Source of the DNA: Alkalicoccus luteus
GTDB lineage: Bacteria; Bacillota; Bacilli; Bacillales; Salisediminibacteriaceae
Assembly (NCBI RefSeq): GCF_012034335.1
Contig: NZ_JAATHJ010000033.1
Span: forward strand, 1-37,760
Direction of reading: 5' to 3'
Length of the DNA stretch: 37,760 bases
Positions within the stretch are counted from its first letter, which is position 1; each line of letters opens with the position of its first letter. The notes below the pieces were generated by a model. It worked only from the letters and a program-made list of their open reading frames with translations, ran no database searches and was not told where the DNA came from. Below are positions 6,808-14,330 of the stretch, in pieces. Both the position numbers and the translations under genes were made by a program.

Positions 6808-8322
6808 TTACTCCTGATCGGGCGCAAGCGGCTCTGTTTCGATACTGCTTAACCGCTCCCTTTCTTCATATGAATACCACTTCATATATATCTCCCGCTG
6901 CTCGTCCGAAACGTGCTTCAAAGAGAATGTTTTCCCAATGATCGTTGTCAGTACTGAAACATGCACCGTATGCAGATTGTCAAGACGCTGCAGCGGATTC
7001 TGGCTGTACTCCAGATCCTGAATCCGCCGCCTCGGTAAGAAGACTTCCATCAGGGAAATACTTCGCGAACGAATAAACAAATAGTCTTTTTCTGAAGAAA
7101 TTCCAGCAGCTTTGTACTGTAAATAACCAATAAATCCGGCCGCTGCCGGGAGCAGAAAGGCAATGTATCCGTAAGGGATCAGATAGGCTGCCGCCGCTGC
7201 GGCCAAAAGAGCCGGAACGGCCAGTCTGATCATATACCTGCGCATGCTCTCTTTCGGAAGACCTTCATATTCCGGGACAAAGGCATATTCCGGGACGATT
7301 TCCTGAAGCAGGTCTACCACCTGTTTTCTGCGGCAAAGCGGGAGGAGAATCGTCGATAAATCTTCGTCCTTTGTTCCTCCTCCGGCACTTTCCACATAAA
7401 CTGCACAAAAACCGAGTGGCTGCCGGAGAAGATTGGTAACTATTCTTACAGCGTGCACACGATCTGCGTGAATTGTCAGCTGTCTTGTTTCGATGACTCC
7501 ACGGGATATATGAATATCATTCCCCTGCTTCGTAACGGTAAAAAAACCGTACTTCAATACTGTGGAAATAATCGTAAACAGCCATGCTACAAGCAGAACT
7601 GTTACGATGAACCCGCCGATGTACACGATACTGGATTGAATAATCCAGCCAACAGCGATATTGATCAGCCAGTCAGGAAGAAATTGCGGCACCTGGGAAA
7701 TGACAGCCGCTGCAAAAGTGGCTGCTATCCCGACCCCGCTGGACGTTACGGCCGCCATAAGAAGCATTCCAGGAGAAAGCTTCCATTTAAAATCCGGAGC
7801 GGCTTTTTTTACGTTCCATCCATCCGACAGCGCTTCATCCATGCCTGCACTGATTTCCCCTGCAAAGCTGCGGCTCTGTTTTTTCTTCAACAGTTCCACG
7901 CGAATCTCCTCGGCCTCTGAACGCCTCAGCGCGATCAGCCGGAATTCCGGTTCACTGCCGCCTCCTGCTGTTTCAATTTTCACTTCCACAAGACCAAAAA
8001 TCCGTTGTATTGGGCCAGCGTTAATATCGATACTCTGAACGCGTTCACGGCGAATAAACCGGTTTCGTTTTACGATAAGCCCCTGTTTAACCTGAAGTTC
8101 ATCAGGCAGAAGCATGTATTCGAATTTCCACCATGACACGAAGCCTCCGCCAAGAGCAAAAAGGAGGATAACACCAAAAATGCCTGCCAGAACCGGAGTT
8201 GGCAGCCCTTGAGCTGACTGCCCGAAGACGAATAAAATAATCAGTGTGATGACAAGCTGTTTTAAGCTGCCTAGAAACGAAACGAAAATTGCAGCTGGGT
8301 GCTGACGTTTCCAGCTACTCAT
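6808..8322 (-). CDS. ydbT: PH-domain membrane protein, YdbT-like
   Basis: YdbT-type proteins carry bacterial PH (DUF304/bPH2) domains between membrane helices and work with YdbS. In B. subtilis ydbST belongs to the sigma-W envelope-stress regulon and contributes to resistance to peptide antimicrobials from other bacilli (family knowledge, from memory). The 504-aa product has paired N-terminal helices (about 12-60), a first PH-like segment with RFIRRERVQSIDINAGPIQR, a second membrane pair (about 180-260), a second PH repeat with ETRQLTIHADRVHAVRI, another hairpin near 370-405 and a third PH-like segment with RRRIQDLEYSQNPLQRL. An in-frame start at 8352 is possible, but ATG at 8322 has GGGAGG nine bases upstream and overlaps the ydbS stop as ATGAGTAG, so it is preferred. 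Confidence 0.88.
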   Translation of the reverse strand: MSSWKRQHPAAIFVSFLGSLKQLVITLIILFVFGQSAQGLPTPVLAGIFGVILLFALGGGFVSWWKFEYMLLPDELQVKQGLIVKRNRFIRRERVQSIDINAGPIQRIFGLVEVKIETAGGGSEPEFRLIALRRSEAEEIRVELLKKKQSRSFAGEISAGMDEALSDGWNVKKAAPDFKWKLSPGMLLMAAVTSSGVGIAATFAAAVISQVPQFLPDWLINIAVGWIIQSSIVYIGGFIVTVLLVAWLFTIISTVLKYGFFTVTKQGNDIHISRGVIETRQLTIHADRVHAVRIVTNLLRQPLGFCAVYVESAGGGTKDEDLSTILLPLCRRKQVVDLLQEIVPEYAFVPEYEGLPKESMRRYMIRLAVPALLAAAAAAYLIPYGYIAFLLPAAAGFIGYLQYKAAGISSEKDYLFIRSRSISLMEVFLPRRRIQDLEYSQNPLQRLDNLHTVHVSVLTTIIGKTFSLKHVSDEQREIYMKWYSYEERERLSSIETEPLAPDQE

Positions 8323-8818
8323 CCGGGTCAGCCTCCCTGGCGAGCCTTGCAATCCTGTCTCTCAGTTCATCCGCTTTTTCCATTTCAAGACCCGGGATTT
8401 CGTGGATCGTCGCTGCAGTTGAGATGGTGACACTTGCCAGTTTGTAGTGCCGCAGGATAGGTCCTTGACGAGTGTCCACGTGCTGAACGCGAATCATTGG
8501 GATAATGACACGCTCAACAATAAACACTCCTCTCATCAACTCCACTTCATTTTCATAAACCTTATAGCGCCAGCGCCGCCATTTAAGCGTCTGTATTACA
8601 AATATATTTAAGAGAGCAAGCAGCAGGAAAAAGCCTGCGGAGACATAAAGCGGCCACATCGGCAGATCCCAGACAAACGTGCTCCCCCAATATCCGGCCG
8701 GCAGTAAAAACAAAAACAAGGACTCAGCTGCTGCACCTATCTTCCAGACGCGAAGCGTTTTGGCAGCTAAAGGCTGGTCCGGAAGCGGCCTCAGGTCACT
8801 GGTTGCTGCATTGTTCAA
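8315..8818 (-). CDS. ydbS: PH-domain membrane protein, YdbS-like
   Basis: A 167-aa partner of YdbT. Two hydrophobic segments (about residues 28-50 and 54-76) precede one bPH2 domain with RWRYKVYENEVELMRGVF and VIIPMIRVQHVDTRQGPILRHY (about residues 104-125), the classic DUF304 pattern. It is close to the roughly 160 aa of B. subtilis YdbS. The start is TTG within TTGA, overlapping the stop of the upstream 69-aa gene; the RBS is weak (GGATGAAG), so translation is probably coupled to the gene before it. The first in-frame ATG lies far inside the first helix region, which rules it out. Confidence 0.88.
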   Translation of the reverse strand: MNNAATSDLRPLPDQPLAAKTLRVWKIGAAAESLFLFLLPAGYWGSTFVWDLPMWPLYVSAGFFLLLALLNIFVIQTLKWRRWRYKVYENEVELMRGVFIVERVIIPMIRVQHVDTRQGPILRHYKLASVTISTAATIHEIPGLEMEKADELRDRIARLAREADPDE

Positions 8819-9024
8819 CTTTCTTCATCCACATATATTATTTCGACCCCTTCGGCCTGGAGCACGCTTAACAGTGCCTCATTCCACTCATCGTTGCGAA
8901 GGAGACCGAGTGAAGGTGCTAACTCTAACGCCGTCAGCCTGCCTTTTTCCGCATCCTCGATTAATTCAAGGGCCTCCGTCATGCCTTCCTGTTCAAGCGT
9001 TTGGACCAGTTCTTCTTTTGTCAT
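8815..9024 (-). CDS. small acidic protein resembling sigma-70 region 1.1
   Basis: A 69-aa acidic protein. Residues 24-69 align by eye with region 1.1 of primary sigma factors: the EKGRLTALELAPSLG stretch corresponds to the KRGVLTYEEIAERM stretch of B. subtilis SigA, and the end AEGVEIIYVDEE to EQGVELINENEE. No region 1.2-4 follows, so it is a free-standing domain, not a sigma factor. Region 1.1 in SigA is an acidic DNA mimic that autoinhibits promoter binding; whether this protein touches RNA polymerase is unknown. The start has a strong GAGGAGGGG; ATGA overlaps the CvfC-like stop, and its own stop overlaps the ydbS start. Confidence 0.8.
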   Translation of the reverse strand: MTKEELVQTLEQEGMTEALELIEDAEKGRLTALELAPSLGLLRNDEWNEALLSVLQAEGVEIIYVDEES

Positions 9025-10154
9025 TTCCGCCCCTCCTCATTTCCATTATCAAAGGCGTCTGCCATTTGTTTCCAGACAGATCCTTTTGCTTCTTCTCCTT
9101 TTTCAATTCGGGCCAGCGCTATTTTTGCCTGAAGTGCAACTTCGAATTCAGGATCTTCTGATGCTCGTCTGAGCGGCTCTGCAGCACGATCGTCTCCAAG
9201 CTCGTATAAAAACATCGCCGCTCGCCAGCGGACAAGCCTGCTCTTATCTTCCAGTGCACGGATCATTGCCGGAATACCGGCCGGACTGCCGATGTCAGAA
9301 AACCCGTCTGCTGCGGTTCGTCTGACCGTTACAGACTTATCCAGCATTGCCTTTTCCAGTACCGGAATCACGGACTCATCCTCCAGCATGCTGATGTAAA
9401 CGGCCGCAAGCCTCCGAATCGATGACTTCTCATCCTGAAGAGCCTTCTCAAGAACTTCCAGATCCTTCATTTGCGGATCCATCTGTTCAAGCCAGGCGAA
9501 CCGCTGTCTCCAGTCTTCATGATCCAGCATATCCAATGTGACTGTCACCCACTCCCGCTCCGCCTTAAACGAGTCCGGGTGAAGTGATTTTTGAACGAGC
9601 CGGTCCAGGCGCTCCTGAGAATAAGCTGCTTCCAGCTCTTCTGCTACTTCTTTAGCAGCTTCCCCCCGGTCACCGTAGCGAGGCTTCTGCTGCTCCCAGG
9701 AACGCATCATCACAATGTTATCTTCAGGAAGAGCTGCTTTTCCTGCGGCTTCTGCAAACCGGGCGGAAAGTGCTTCCCTTGCTTCACCGTCATCGTCTGC
9801 GGCTTTGACCTGCATCGGAATGTCTTTAAACATCTGCACCTCTATCGTTACTTCACCGAAATGATCACCTCCCTCAGCTGCCGCTTCAGTCTCAGAATCC
9901 TGACCGAATACTGCACGCACTTGAGGAAGAATCTCCTTCCAGTCTGCTTTTGGATGCCGGTCTACGGCGATAAAATCGGATACATGATAGACGCTTTTTA
10001 TACCGTCAATTTCCAGCAGTGAATGGACGAAGTCAGGAGCATTGCCGGCGTCTTCCTGTTTGTAGTTATTCGCATTTCCTTGCGGGAGCGACTCACTTAA
10101 CGTGAATTTCATGGTATTCGGACTCGGAGTCGGTTCTACAGAACGTATTTTCAT
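9021..10154 (-). CDS. conserved virulence factor C (CvfC)/YpgR-like HEAT-repeat protein
   Basis: A 377-aa soluble protein. Residues 1-90 match the Nfu N-terminal (scaffold) domain: MKIRSVEPTPSPNTMKFTL at the start and a SLLEIDGIKSVYHVSDFIAV stretch at about 45-64. The C-terminal half (about 195-365) consists of HEAT-like repeats, e.g. DKSVTVRRTAADGFSDIG and DKSRLVRWRAAMFLYELG. This architecture is that of Staphylococcus aureus CvfC and B. subtilis YpgR (same length). The Nfu C-terminal CxxC iron-sulfur domain is absent, so it is not an Fe-S carrier as such. It is first gene of a four-gene coupled operon with the region-1.1-like protein and YdbS-YdbT. RBS AAAGGAG is 11 bases before ATG. Confidence 0.88.
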   Translation of the reverse strand: MKIRSVEPTPSPNTMKFTLSESLPQGNANNYKQEDAGNAPDFVHSLLEIDGIKSVYHVSDFIAVDRHPKADWKEILPQVRAVFGQDSETEAAAEGGDHFGEVTIEVQMFKDIPMQVKAADDDGEAREALSARFAEAAGKAALPEDNIVMMRSWEQQKPRYGDRGEAAKEVAEELEAAYSQERLDRLVQKSLHPDSFKAEREWVTVTLDMLDHEDWRQRFAWLEQMDPQMKDLEVLEKALQDEKSSIRRLAAVYISMLEDESVIPVLEKAMLDKSVTVRRTAADGFSDIGSPAGIPAMIRALEDKSRLVRWRAAMFLYELGDDRAAEPLRRASEDPEFEVALQAKIALARIEKGEEAKGSVWKQMADAFDNGNEEGRK

Positions 10155-10429
10155 TGGCTATCAAGCTCCTTTAAAACAGGTTAGTTAGTTTTACAGTGTG
10201 AAATCACGCAATCGATCAGGTTGCTAATATACTCTTCTTTCAGAAATCCACCTTACAGCGGAATCCTGAAGCAGTACCATATTTAAGCGTCTGTCATTCT
10301 TCTTTATCCTATCACATCAATGTCAAACAGCTCAAAAGACACTTCTTTCAACTGCTTCATAACGTTCAATCTGTTAAGATAGGACAAAGCGGTCTTCCCG
10401 CTAAATTCCAGTTTAAAGGAAGTGATTAG

Positions 10430-11161
10430 ATGAAAACAGCCTTAATTTCAGATGTTCATGGAAATGAAGCAGCTCTTGATGCTGTGCTGGAAGATATTCA
10501 GTCAAACGGAGTTTCTGCAATCGTGATGCTCGGAGACATCTCCTTTCGCGGTCCGAAGCCAGCTGAATGCCTGGAAAAAATACGGCGTCACTGTGATTAT
10601 GTAATCAAAGGCAACGCAGATGAATGGGCAGTCCGTGGAATTCTTGATGGAGAAGTACCGGACGGGGCGCTCGAAATGATGAGAGCGGAACAAGTTTTCA
10701 CTGCCGGCAAGCTCTCTGACGATCAGCTCACCTATTTACACAATCTGCCTTCGTCACTCGAACTGCCATTAAACAACAGACGTCAGCTTTTTGCTGTCCA
10801 TGCTTCTCCTGAGAGCTTATTCACTGTCATTCCGAAACATGCAGGCGATGATGAATTTACTGTATTTAATACAGGTAATCCGAGAGCCGACTTTTATGCA
10901 TATGCCCATATCCACGATCCGCATTATCGAAGAATTAAAGGCAAATCGATTATTAATACGGGCAGTGTAGGTCTGCCATTTGACGGATCACCCGAGGCTT
11001 CCTACGTTATCCTCGATAGAGATGACGATATTCATGTGCAGTTTCGCCGCGTTTCTTATGATACAGCTCGTGCCGTTCAGGATCTTACGGACAGCGGTTA
11101 TCCTGCTGAAGCGATTCCTCTGCTTCGCTATATCTATGAAAACGGTGCCCGGCCGGTTTAA
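10430..11161 (+). CDS. calcineurin-like metallophosphoesterase (YfcE/Mj0936 type)
   Basis: A 243-aa cytosolic phosphoesterase. The N-terminal metal-binding motifs are intact: SDVHGN (residues 8-13), GDIxxRGP (GDISFRGP, about residues 36-43) and GNADEW (residues 63-68, GN(H/A)D motif); the later histidine motifs are VHAS (about 123-126) and AYAHIHDP (about 158-165, GHTH-like, with the usual Gly and Thr changed to Ala and Ile). Such proteins hydrolyse phosphodiesters or nucleotides with two divalent metals; the substrate cannot be read from sequence. ATG follows AAAGGAAGTG. A possible extended -10 (TGTTAAGAT) lies about 50 bp upstream. Convergent with the thioredoxin-fold gene to its right. Confidence 0.85.
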   Translation: MKTALISDVHGNEAALDAVLEDIQSNGVSAIVMLGDISFRGPKPAECLEKIRRHCDYVIKGNADEWAVRGILDGEVPDGALEMMRAEQVFTAGKLSDDQLTYLHNLPSSLELPLNNRRQLFAVHASPESLFTVIPKHAGDDEFTVFNTGNPRADFYAYAHIHDPHYRRIKGKSIINTGSVGLPFDGSPEASYVILDRDDDIHVQFRRVSYDTARAVQDLTDSGYPAEAIPLLRYIYENGARPV

Positions 11162-11184
11162 CTTGCCCGCGGGTCTGCTGGTGT

Positions 11185-11595
11185 TCAGCCGGCAGTCTCC
11201 GCAAGCGCTCTCCAAATATCCTCAGGCTTTGCCTGGTCTCCTAAAACATGCGTAACCTCCCCTTTTTGATTAATAAACACTGTGGAAGGAACCCCGTTTA
11301 AATTCCAGCGATCATACAGATCTCGACCCTCGTCCTGTAAGGCAGGTATGGACAGTCCGCGCTTTTCATAAAATGAAGCCGGATCTGCCCCGGCTGTTTC
11401 CCTTCCCGGCACATGTACTGTATACATATCCAGTTTAGTGCTGTCAGCTGTAAGATAAAGCCTCTGCTTGAGCTGCAGATCTGCCTGGCTGTCCGGACAC
11501 CAGGTCGTCCAGAAAGTCAGCATTAAAGGTTTTTCTCTCGGTGCCAGAGATACCGTCTTATCATGATTCAGAAAGCGCAGAGTAATAGCTGTCAT
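11185..11595 (-). CDS. thioredoxin-fold (TlpA/AhpC-like) protein with CPDS active site
   Basis: The 136-aa product has the fold of TlpA/ResA-type thioredoxins: the strand PLMLTFWTTWCPDSQADL (residues 22-39) and the cis-proline loop NGVPSTVFINQKGE (about 104-117). The active site reads CPDS, so the resolving cysteine is missing and the protein has one active-site thiol only. There is no signal peptide or membrane anchor in the preferred start, so it is probably cytosolic. A longer frame opens at 11691, but ATG at 11595 has a strong AAGGGGGG eight bases upstream. It is the last gene of a three-gene operon behind the dithiol thioredoxin and the KynB-like gene. A peroxidase or a bacillithiol-dependent reductase role is conceivable but unproven. 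Confidence 0.75.
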   Translation of the reverse strand: MTAITLRFLNHDKTVSLAPREKPLMLTFWTTWCPDSQADLQLKQRLYLTADSTKLDMYTVHVPGRETAGADPASFYEKRGLSIPALQDEGRDLYDRWNLNGVPSTVFINQKGEVTHVLGDQAKPEDIWRALAETAG

Positions 11596-11608
11596 TAAGT
11601 ATCCCCCC

Positions 11609-11869
11609 TTATCTGCTGTTTTTAAGAAATTGATAGACATGGGGTACGTCATGAAACGCATAAATCCGGTCCACTGGTTTGTTCTCAGCAATACGTATTA
11701 AACACGGAACGCTTGTAATTTGCCACTTTTGAGCAAGTTCAGAATACTCGTTAATATCCCGTCTCATAACCTGGCCGGCGCCCGGCAGATGTTCAGCGAG
11801 ATCAATAAATCGTTCTGCAAGTTTACACGTTCCGCACATAGGCGTGTAAAAGTACATCCATTCAGTCAT
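11609..11869 (-). CDS. small thioredoxin-family protein (CGTC)
   Basis: An 86-aa thioredoxin-fold protein with active site MCGTCKLAE (CxxC, residues 10-13) and the cis-proline loop SVPCL (about residues 55-59). It is shorter than TrxA (about 104 aa), lacking the first strand, and resembles the YusE/YtpP-type small thioredoxins of Bacillus. The ATG at 11869 overlaps the KynB-like stop (ATGACTGA) and has GGGAGGG upstream; a longer frame to 11953 would run deep into the upstream gene. Possible roles are in disulfide or bacillithiol redox reactions; the partner is not evident. Confidence 0.78.
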   Translation of the reverse strand: MTEWMYFYTPMCGTCKLAERFIDLAEHLPGAGQVMRRDINEYSELAQKWQITSVPCLIRIAENKPVDRIYAFHDVPHVYQFLKNSR

Positions 11870-12494
11870 ATCGCGCGTTTCCCTCCCATTTTCGAAGTGC
11901 AGCTCTAACAGGTGAACCGTCTCCTCCCCGTAATTTAAGCGGGAAAGCCGCAAGTTCGAACAGGCCTGGTTCTATGTGCAGGTTCAGTCCTTCCAAAATC
12001 ATCATATTTCTGTTCAGGCAGGCAAGATGAGCCGGAAGATCTTTACTTTCGAGCGGATCTACAGACGGAGCATCCGTTCCGATAAGCTGCACGCCCTGAT
12101 CGGCCAGGTGATGGATCAGTTCCGGAGCAATAGCTGGAAACGATTCATAGCTCCCTGGCTCGGCAGCGGTCTTTAACAGAACGTGATGGACCCCGTCAGG
12201 CAGCTTATCAGGGGCGGATTTTCTGGTTATAAGTGGCCATTCATCTGTTCTGATCACAATTGCCGGTCCGGAAAAACGGTTAATATCGAGTTCACTGATA
12301 GGCATGCCTGTCCGGCTGTAGTGAAAAGGAGCGTCGGCGTGCGTACCGGAATGAACACTTAAGCTTATTTCCGAAACGTTGACGCTGTCCCCCTTCTCGA
12401 TTGACATTGTGTCTTGTTTATTGAAAGCTGCATCTCCCGGCCATACATTCATTCCTTGATGAAGTTCCCGAGATATATCAATCCATTTATACAT
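11862..12494 (-). CDS. cyclase-family hydrolase, kynurenine formamidase (KynB)-like
   Basis: The 210-aa protein belongs to the cyclase/KynB family of zinc amidohydrolases. The metal signature HxGTHxDxPxH is intact at residues 48-58 (HSGTHADAPFH), and the N-terminus IDISRELHQGMNVWPGD is typical of KynB-like enzymes; the C-terminal ELAAFPLKLRGGDGSPVRA is likewise family-specific. KynB hydrolyses N-formylkynurenine, but no other tryptophan-degradation gene is present, so another amide or ester substrate is possible. ATG follows AAGGAGATACAT. It heads an operon with two thioredoxin-fold genes, an unusual partnership. Cytosolic. Confidence 0.85.
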   Translation of the reverse strand: MYKWIDISRELHQGMNVWPGDAAFNKQDTMSIEKGDSVNVSEISLSVHSGTHADAPFHYSRTGMPISELDINRFSGPAIVIRTDEWPLITRKSAPDKLPDGVHHVLLKTAAEPGSYESFPAIAPELIHHLADQGVQLIGTDAPSVDPLESKDLPAHLACLNRNMMILEGLNLHIEPGLFELAAFPLKLRGGDGSPVRAALRKWEGNARYD

Positions 12495-12521
12495 ATGTAT
12501 CTCCTTTCAGACAAACGAACA

Positions 12522-12552
12522 GGCTGCGGCTTCCATAAGGAAGTCAGCAGCC
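12522..12552 (-). terminator. hairpin, possible terminator after pncA unit
   Basis: On the minus strand an imperfect stem GGGCTGC...CTTCC / GGAAG...GCAGCC closes an ATAA-type loop and is followed by TGTTCGTTTGTC. It sits between the 68-aa gene and the KynB-like gene and may separate their transcripts. The T-run is poor. Confidence 0.45.
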
Positions 12553-12565
12553 CGCATCTGCAGCT

Positions 12566-12772
12566 TTATTGGTTTTTACCGTGATGACGGTCATGCTGAA
12601 TTTCTGACCAATCGAAAAGAACACGGGCAAGTTCGTCTACGTCCAAATCCAGGCCGTACCCGATCTTAAATTCCTGTTTGAGATTGTCGTCCAGCCTCAT
12701 GTATGAGTTTTTTAGTTCCTGGCAGAGATGTGCTACTTCCTCAAGCTGTTTTCTTGCAGATTGTAATTCCAT
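12566..12772 (-). CDS. 68-aa uncharacterised protein
   Basis: Not recognised. A small, helical, acidic protein with no membrane segment: the first 35 residues could form one amphipathic or coiled-coil helix (ARKQLEEVAHLCQELKNSY) and it ends in a polar, His-rich tail (HDRHHGKNQ). The start has a strong GAGGAGGG eight bases upstream and the frame is complete, so it is probably a real gene. It follows the nicotinamidase gene by 47 bp on the same strand and is likely co-transcribed. No function is proposed. Confidence 0.7.
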   Translation of the reverse strand: MELQSARKQLEEVAHLCQELKNSYMRLDDNLKQEFKIGYGLDLDVDELARVLFDWSEIQHDRHHGKNQ

Positions 12773-12819
12773 TTATATCCCTCCTCTATTCGGGTTTACC
12801 CGTTATGAAGGAGATACAA

Positions 12820-13374
12820 TCACGAAGATTCGCCTCTTATCTCTGCACCAAGTGTATTTTTGAAATGTTCAAGCGCCCACTCGTGGCCTTCCGGGTTAAA
12901 GCTTTCGACAGCATCTGCATGAATGACAATGTTAAAACCTTTATTGAACGCATCTACCGCGGTGTGTAATACGCAGATATCTGTGCAGACTCCAGCCAGG
13001 TGCAGCGTCGTAATCCGGCGTTCCCGGAGCTTTAATTCCAAATCCGTGCCGGCGAACGCACTATACCGGGTTTTGTTCATCCAGTAGTAGCCCCCGGCAG
13101 CATTTTCAACATAATCACCAAGTAACCCGTAAAGATTTCGCCCTTTCGTGCCAATGATATTATGCGGAGGAAACAGATCAGCTTCCGGATGAAACGTATC
13201 CCCCTCCTCATGAGCATCAACCGCAAAAACTGTATAAATGCCGGATTCAATAAATGTTTTCGCCAGATTTGTGATCGATGCTTCGATGCTGCGCCCTCTT
13301 TCACCGCATGTCAGACGCCCGTCTTCGGCAACAAAATCATTCGTATAGTCAACAAGTATAAGTGCTTCACTCAT
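12820..13374 (-). CDS. pncA: nicotinamidase (isochorismatase-fold)
   Basis: Hydrolyses nicotinamide to nicotinate in NAD salvage. The 184-aa protein has the complete catalytic triad and metal site: Asp9 in LVDYTNDF, Lys101 in WMNKTRYSAF and Cys134 in CTDICV, with metal ligands Asp53, His55 and His62 in VDAHEEGDTFHPE. Length equals that of B. subtilis YueJ/PncA. ATG has GGGAGG ten bases upstream. It shares a strand with the 68-aa gene downstream. No other NAD-salvage gene (pncB, nadD) is nearby. Confidence 0.92.
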   Translation of the reverse strand: MSEALILVDYTNDFVAEDGRLTCGERGRSIEASITNLAKTFIESGIYTVFAVDAHEEGDTFHPEADLFPPHNIIGTKGRNLYGLLGDYVENAAGGYYWMNKTRYSAFAGTDLELKLRERRITTLHLAGVCTDICVLHTAVDAFNKGFNIVIHADAVESFNPEGHEWALEHFKNTLGAEIRGESS

Positions 13375-13475
13375 TTATAATCCGCCTCCCTGTTTACCTG
13401 CACACGCTTTTAGCTTAAGGTCGCTCCGCTGACTCTGCCAAATCCTGCTGCAAAGACAAGTGCAGATATTTCATA

Positions 13476-13489
13476 TACTCTGGTATAAT
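13476..13489 (+). promoter_or_regulatory. extended -10 promoter for cbpA-like gene
   Basis: TGGTATAAT at 13481-13489 is a perfect extended -10 (TGnTATAAT), about 80 bp before the TTG start of the CBS-domain gene. The -35 region (TGCAGA-like at about 13461) is poor, as is usual for extended -10 promoters. Confidence 0.6.
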
Positions 13490-13571
13490 AGAACCACCTG
13501 GCATAGATTGCCACCATTTTTTGAATCAAGCATAGTATTTATTTCATTATATCAGAAAGGGTGAATGAACA

Positions 13572-14201
13572 TTGAAAATCAAATATAACATCATACCTAA
13601 AGACGACGTGATCACCTGTAAAGCATCCTACACAGTCGGCCAGGCACTCGATGTACTTGAAAAAAGCGGATTCCGATGTGTGCCGGTGTTGTCAGAAGAC
13701 GATAAGTATTTTAAAGGTAATGTATACGCGCAAGACGTTTATAAAGCACTGCTTTACGGCAGCATCGATAAACAATCTCCACTGGAGACCCTTCTTGCAG
13801 ATCAGGACGTCCATCTTCAGGAATCAGCATCTTTCTTCAGAATCTTTAAGAACATCAGACGCTATCCATATATTGCCGTAACTGATCAGGAGAACATATT
13901 CACAGGTATTTTAACGCATGGAAATGTCATGTCCATTCTGGAAGATTCGTGGGGGATTGAATCCGGCAATTTAACGTTTACGGTGTCGACACACGAGTAT
14001 CAGGGAGCATTAAGCGGCATCATGACCACCGTTAAAAAATACAGCTCGATTCACAGTCTGATGACACTCGATACAGACAGTACTTTTTTCAGACGGGTTA
14101 TCGTGACACTTCCGAAAAGCACCGGCCGTGACAAGCTGGACAGTCTGATCCAGGACCTTGAGGGTAACGGATACCGCGTATTTGATGTTGAAGAGATGTA
14201 A
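13572..14201 (+). CDS. cbpA: CBS-domain protein, cyclic-di-AMP-binding CbpA-like
   Basis: The 209-aa product has two CBS motifs in the N-terminal half (about residues 1-62 and 65-130), with the landmark strands VPVLSEDDKYFKGNVYAQDV and YIAVTDQENIFTGILTHGNV; the C-terminal part (about 135-209) resembles an ACT-like domain (RRVIVTLPKSTGRDKLDSLI). This is the layout of the c-di-AMP-binding CbpA proteins of Listeria and bacilli (from memory), which signal osmotic and stringent status. The start is TTG with AGAAAGGGTG upstream; nearby GTG and ATG codons are in other frames that stop within a few codons. An extended -10 promoter lies 80 bp upstream. The single-gene setting gives no partner. Confidence 0.8.
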   Translation: MKIKYNIIPKDDVITCKASYTVGQALDVLEKSGFRCVPVLSEDDKYFKGNVYAQDVYKALLYGSIDKQSPLETLLADQDVHLQESASFFRIFKNIRRYPYIAVTDQENIFTGILTHGNVMSILEDSWGIESGNLTFTVSTHEYQGALSGIMTTVKKYSSIHSLMTLDTDSTFFRRVIVTLPKSTGRDKLDSLIQDLEGNGYRVFDVEEM

Positions 14202-14330
14202 CGTGCTGTCTTTCCGTTGACTCTAGTGCAGTATTTTTCTGCAAACTGACATTCCGGGGTGATTCTGTTGCTGCTTTTCTATTGATTCTGATCGACTCTG
14301 TCCAAAAATACTGAACAGGAGCTGAATCAG

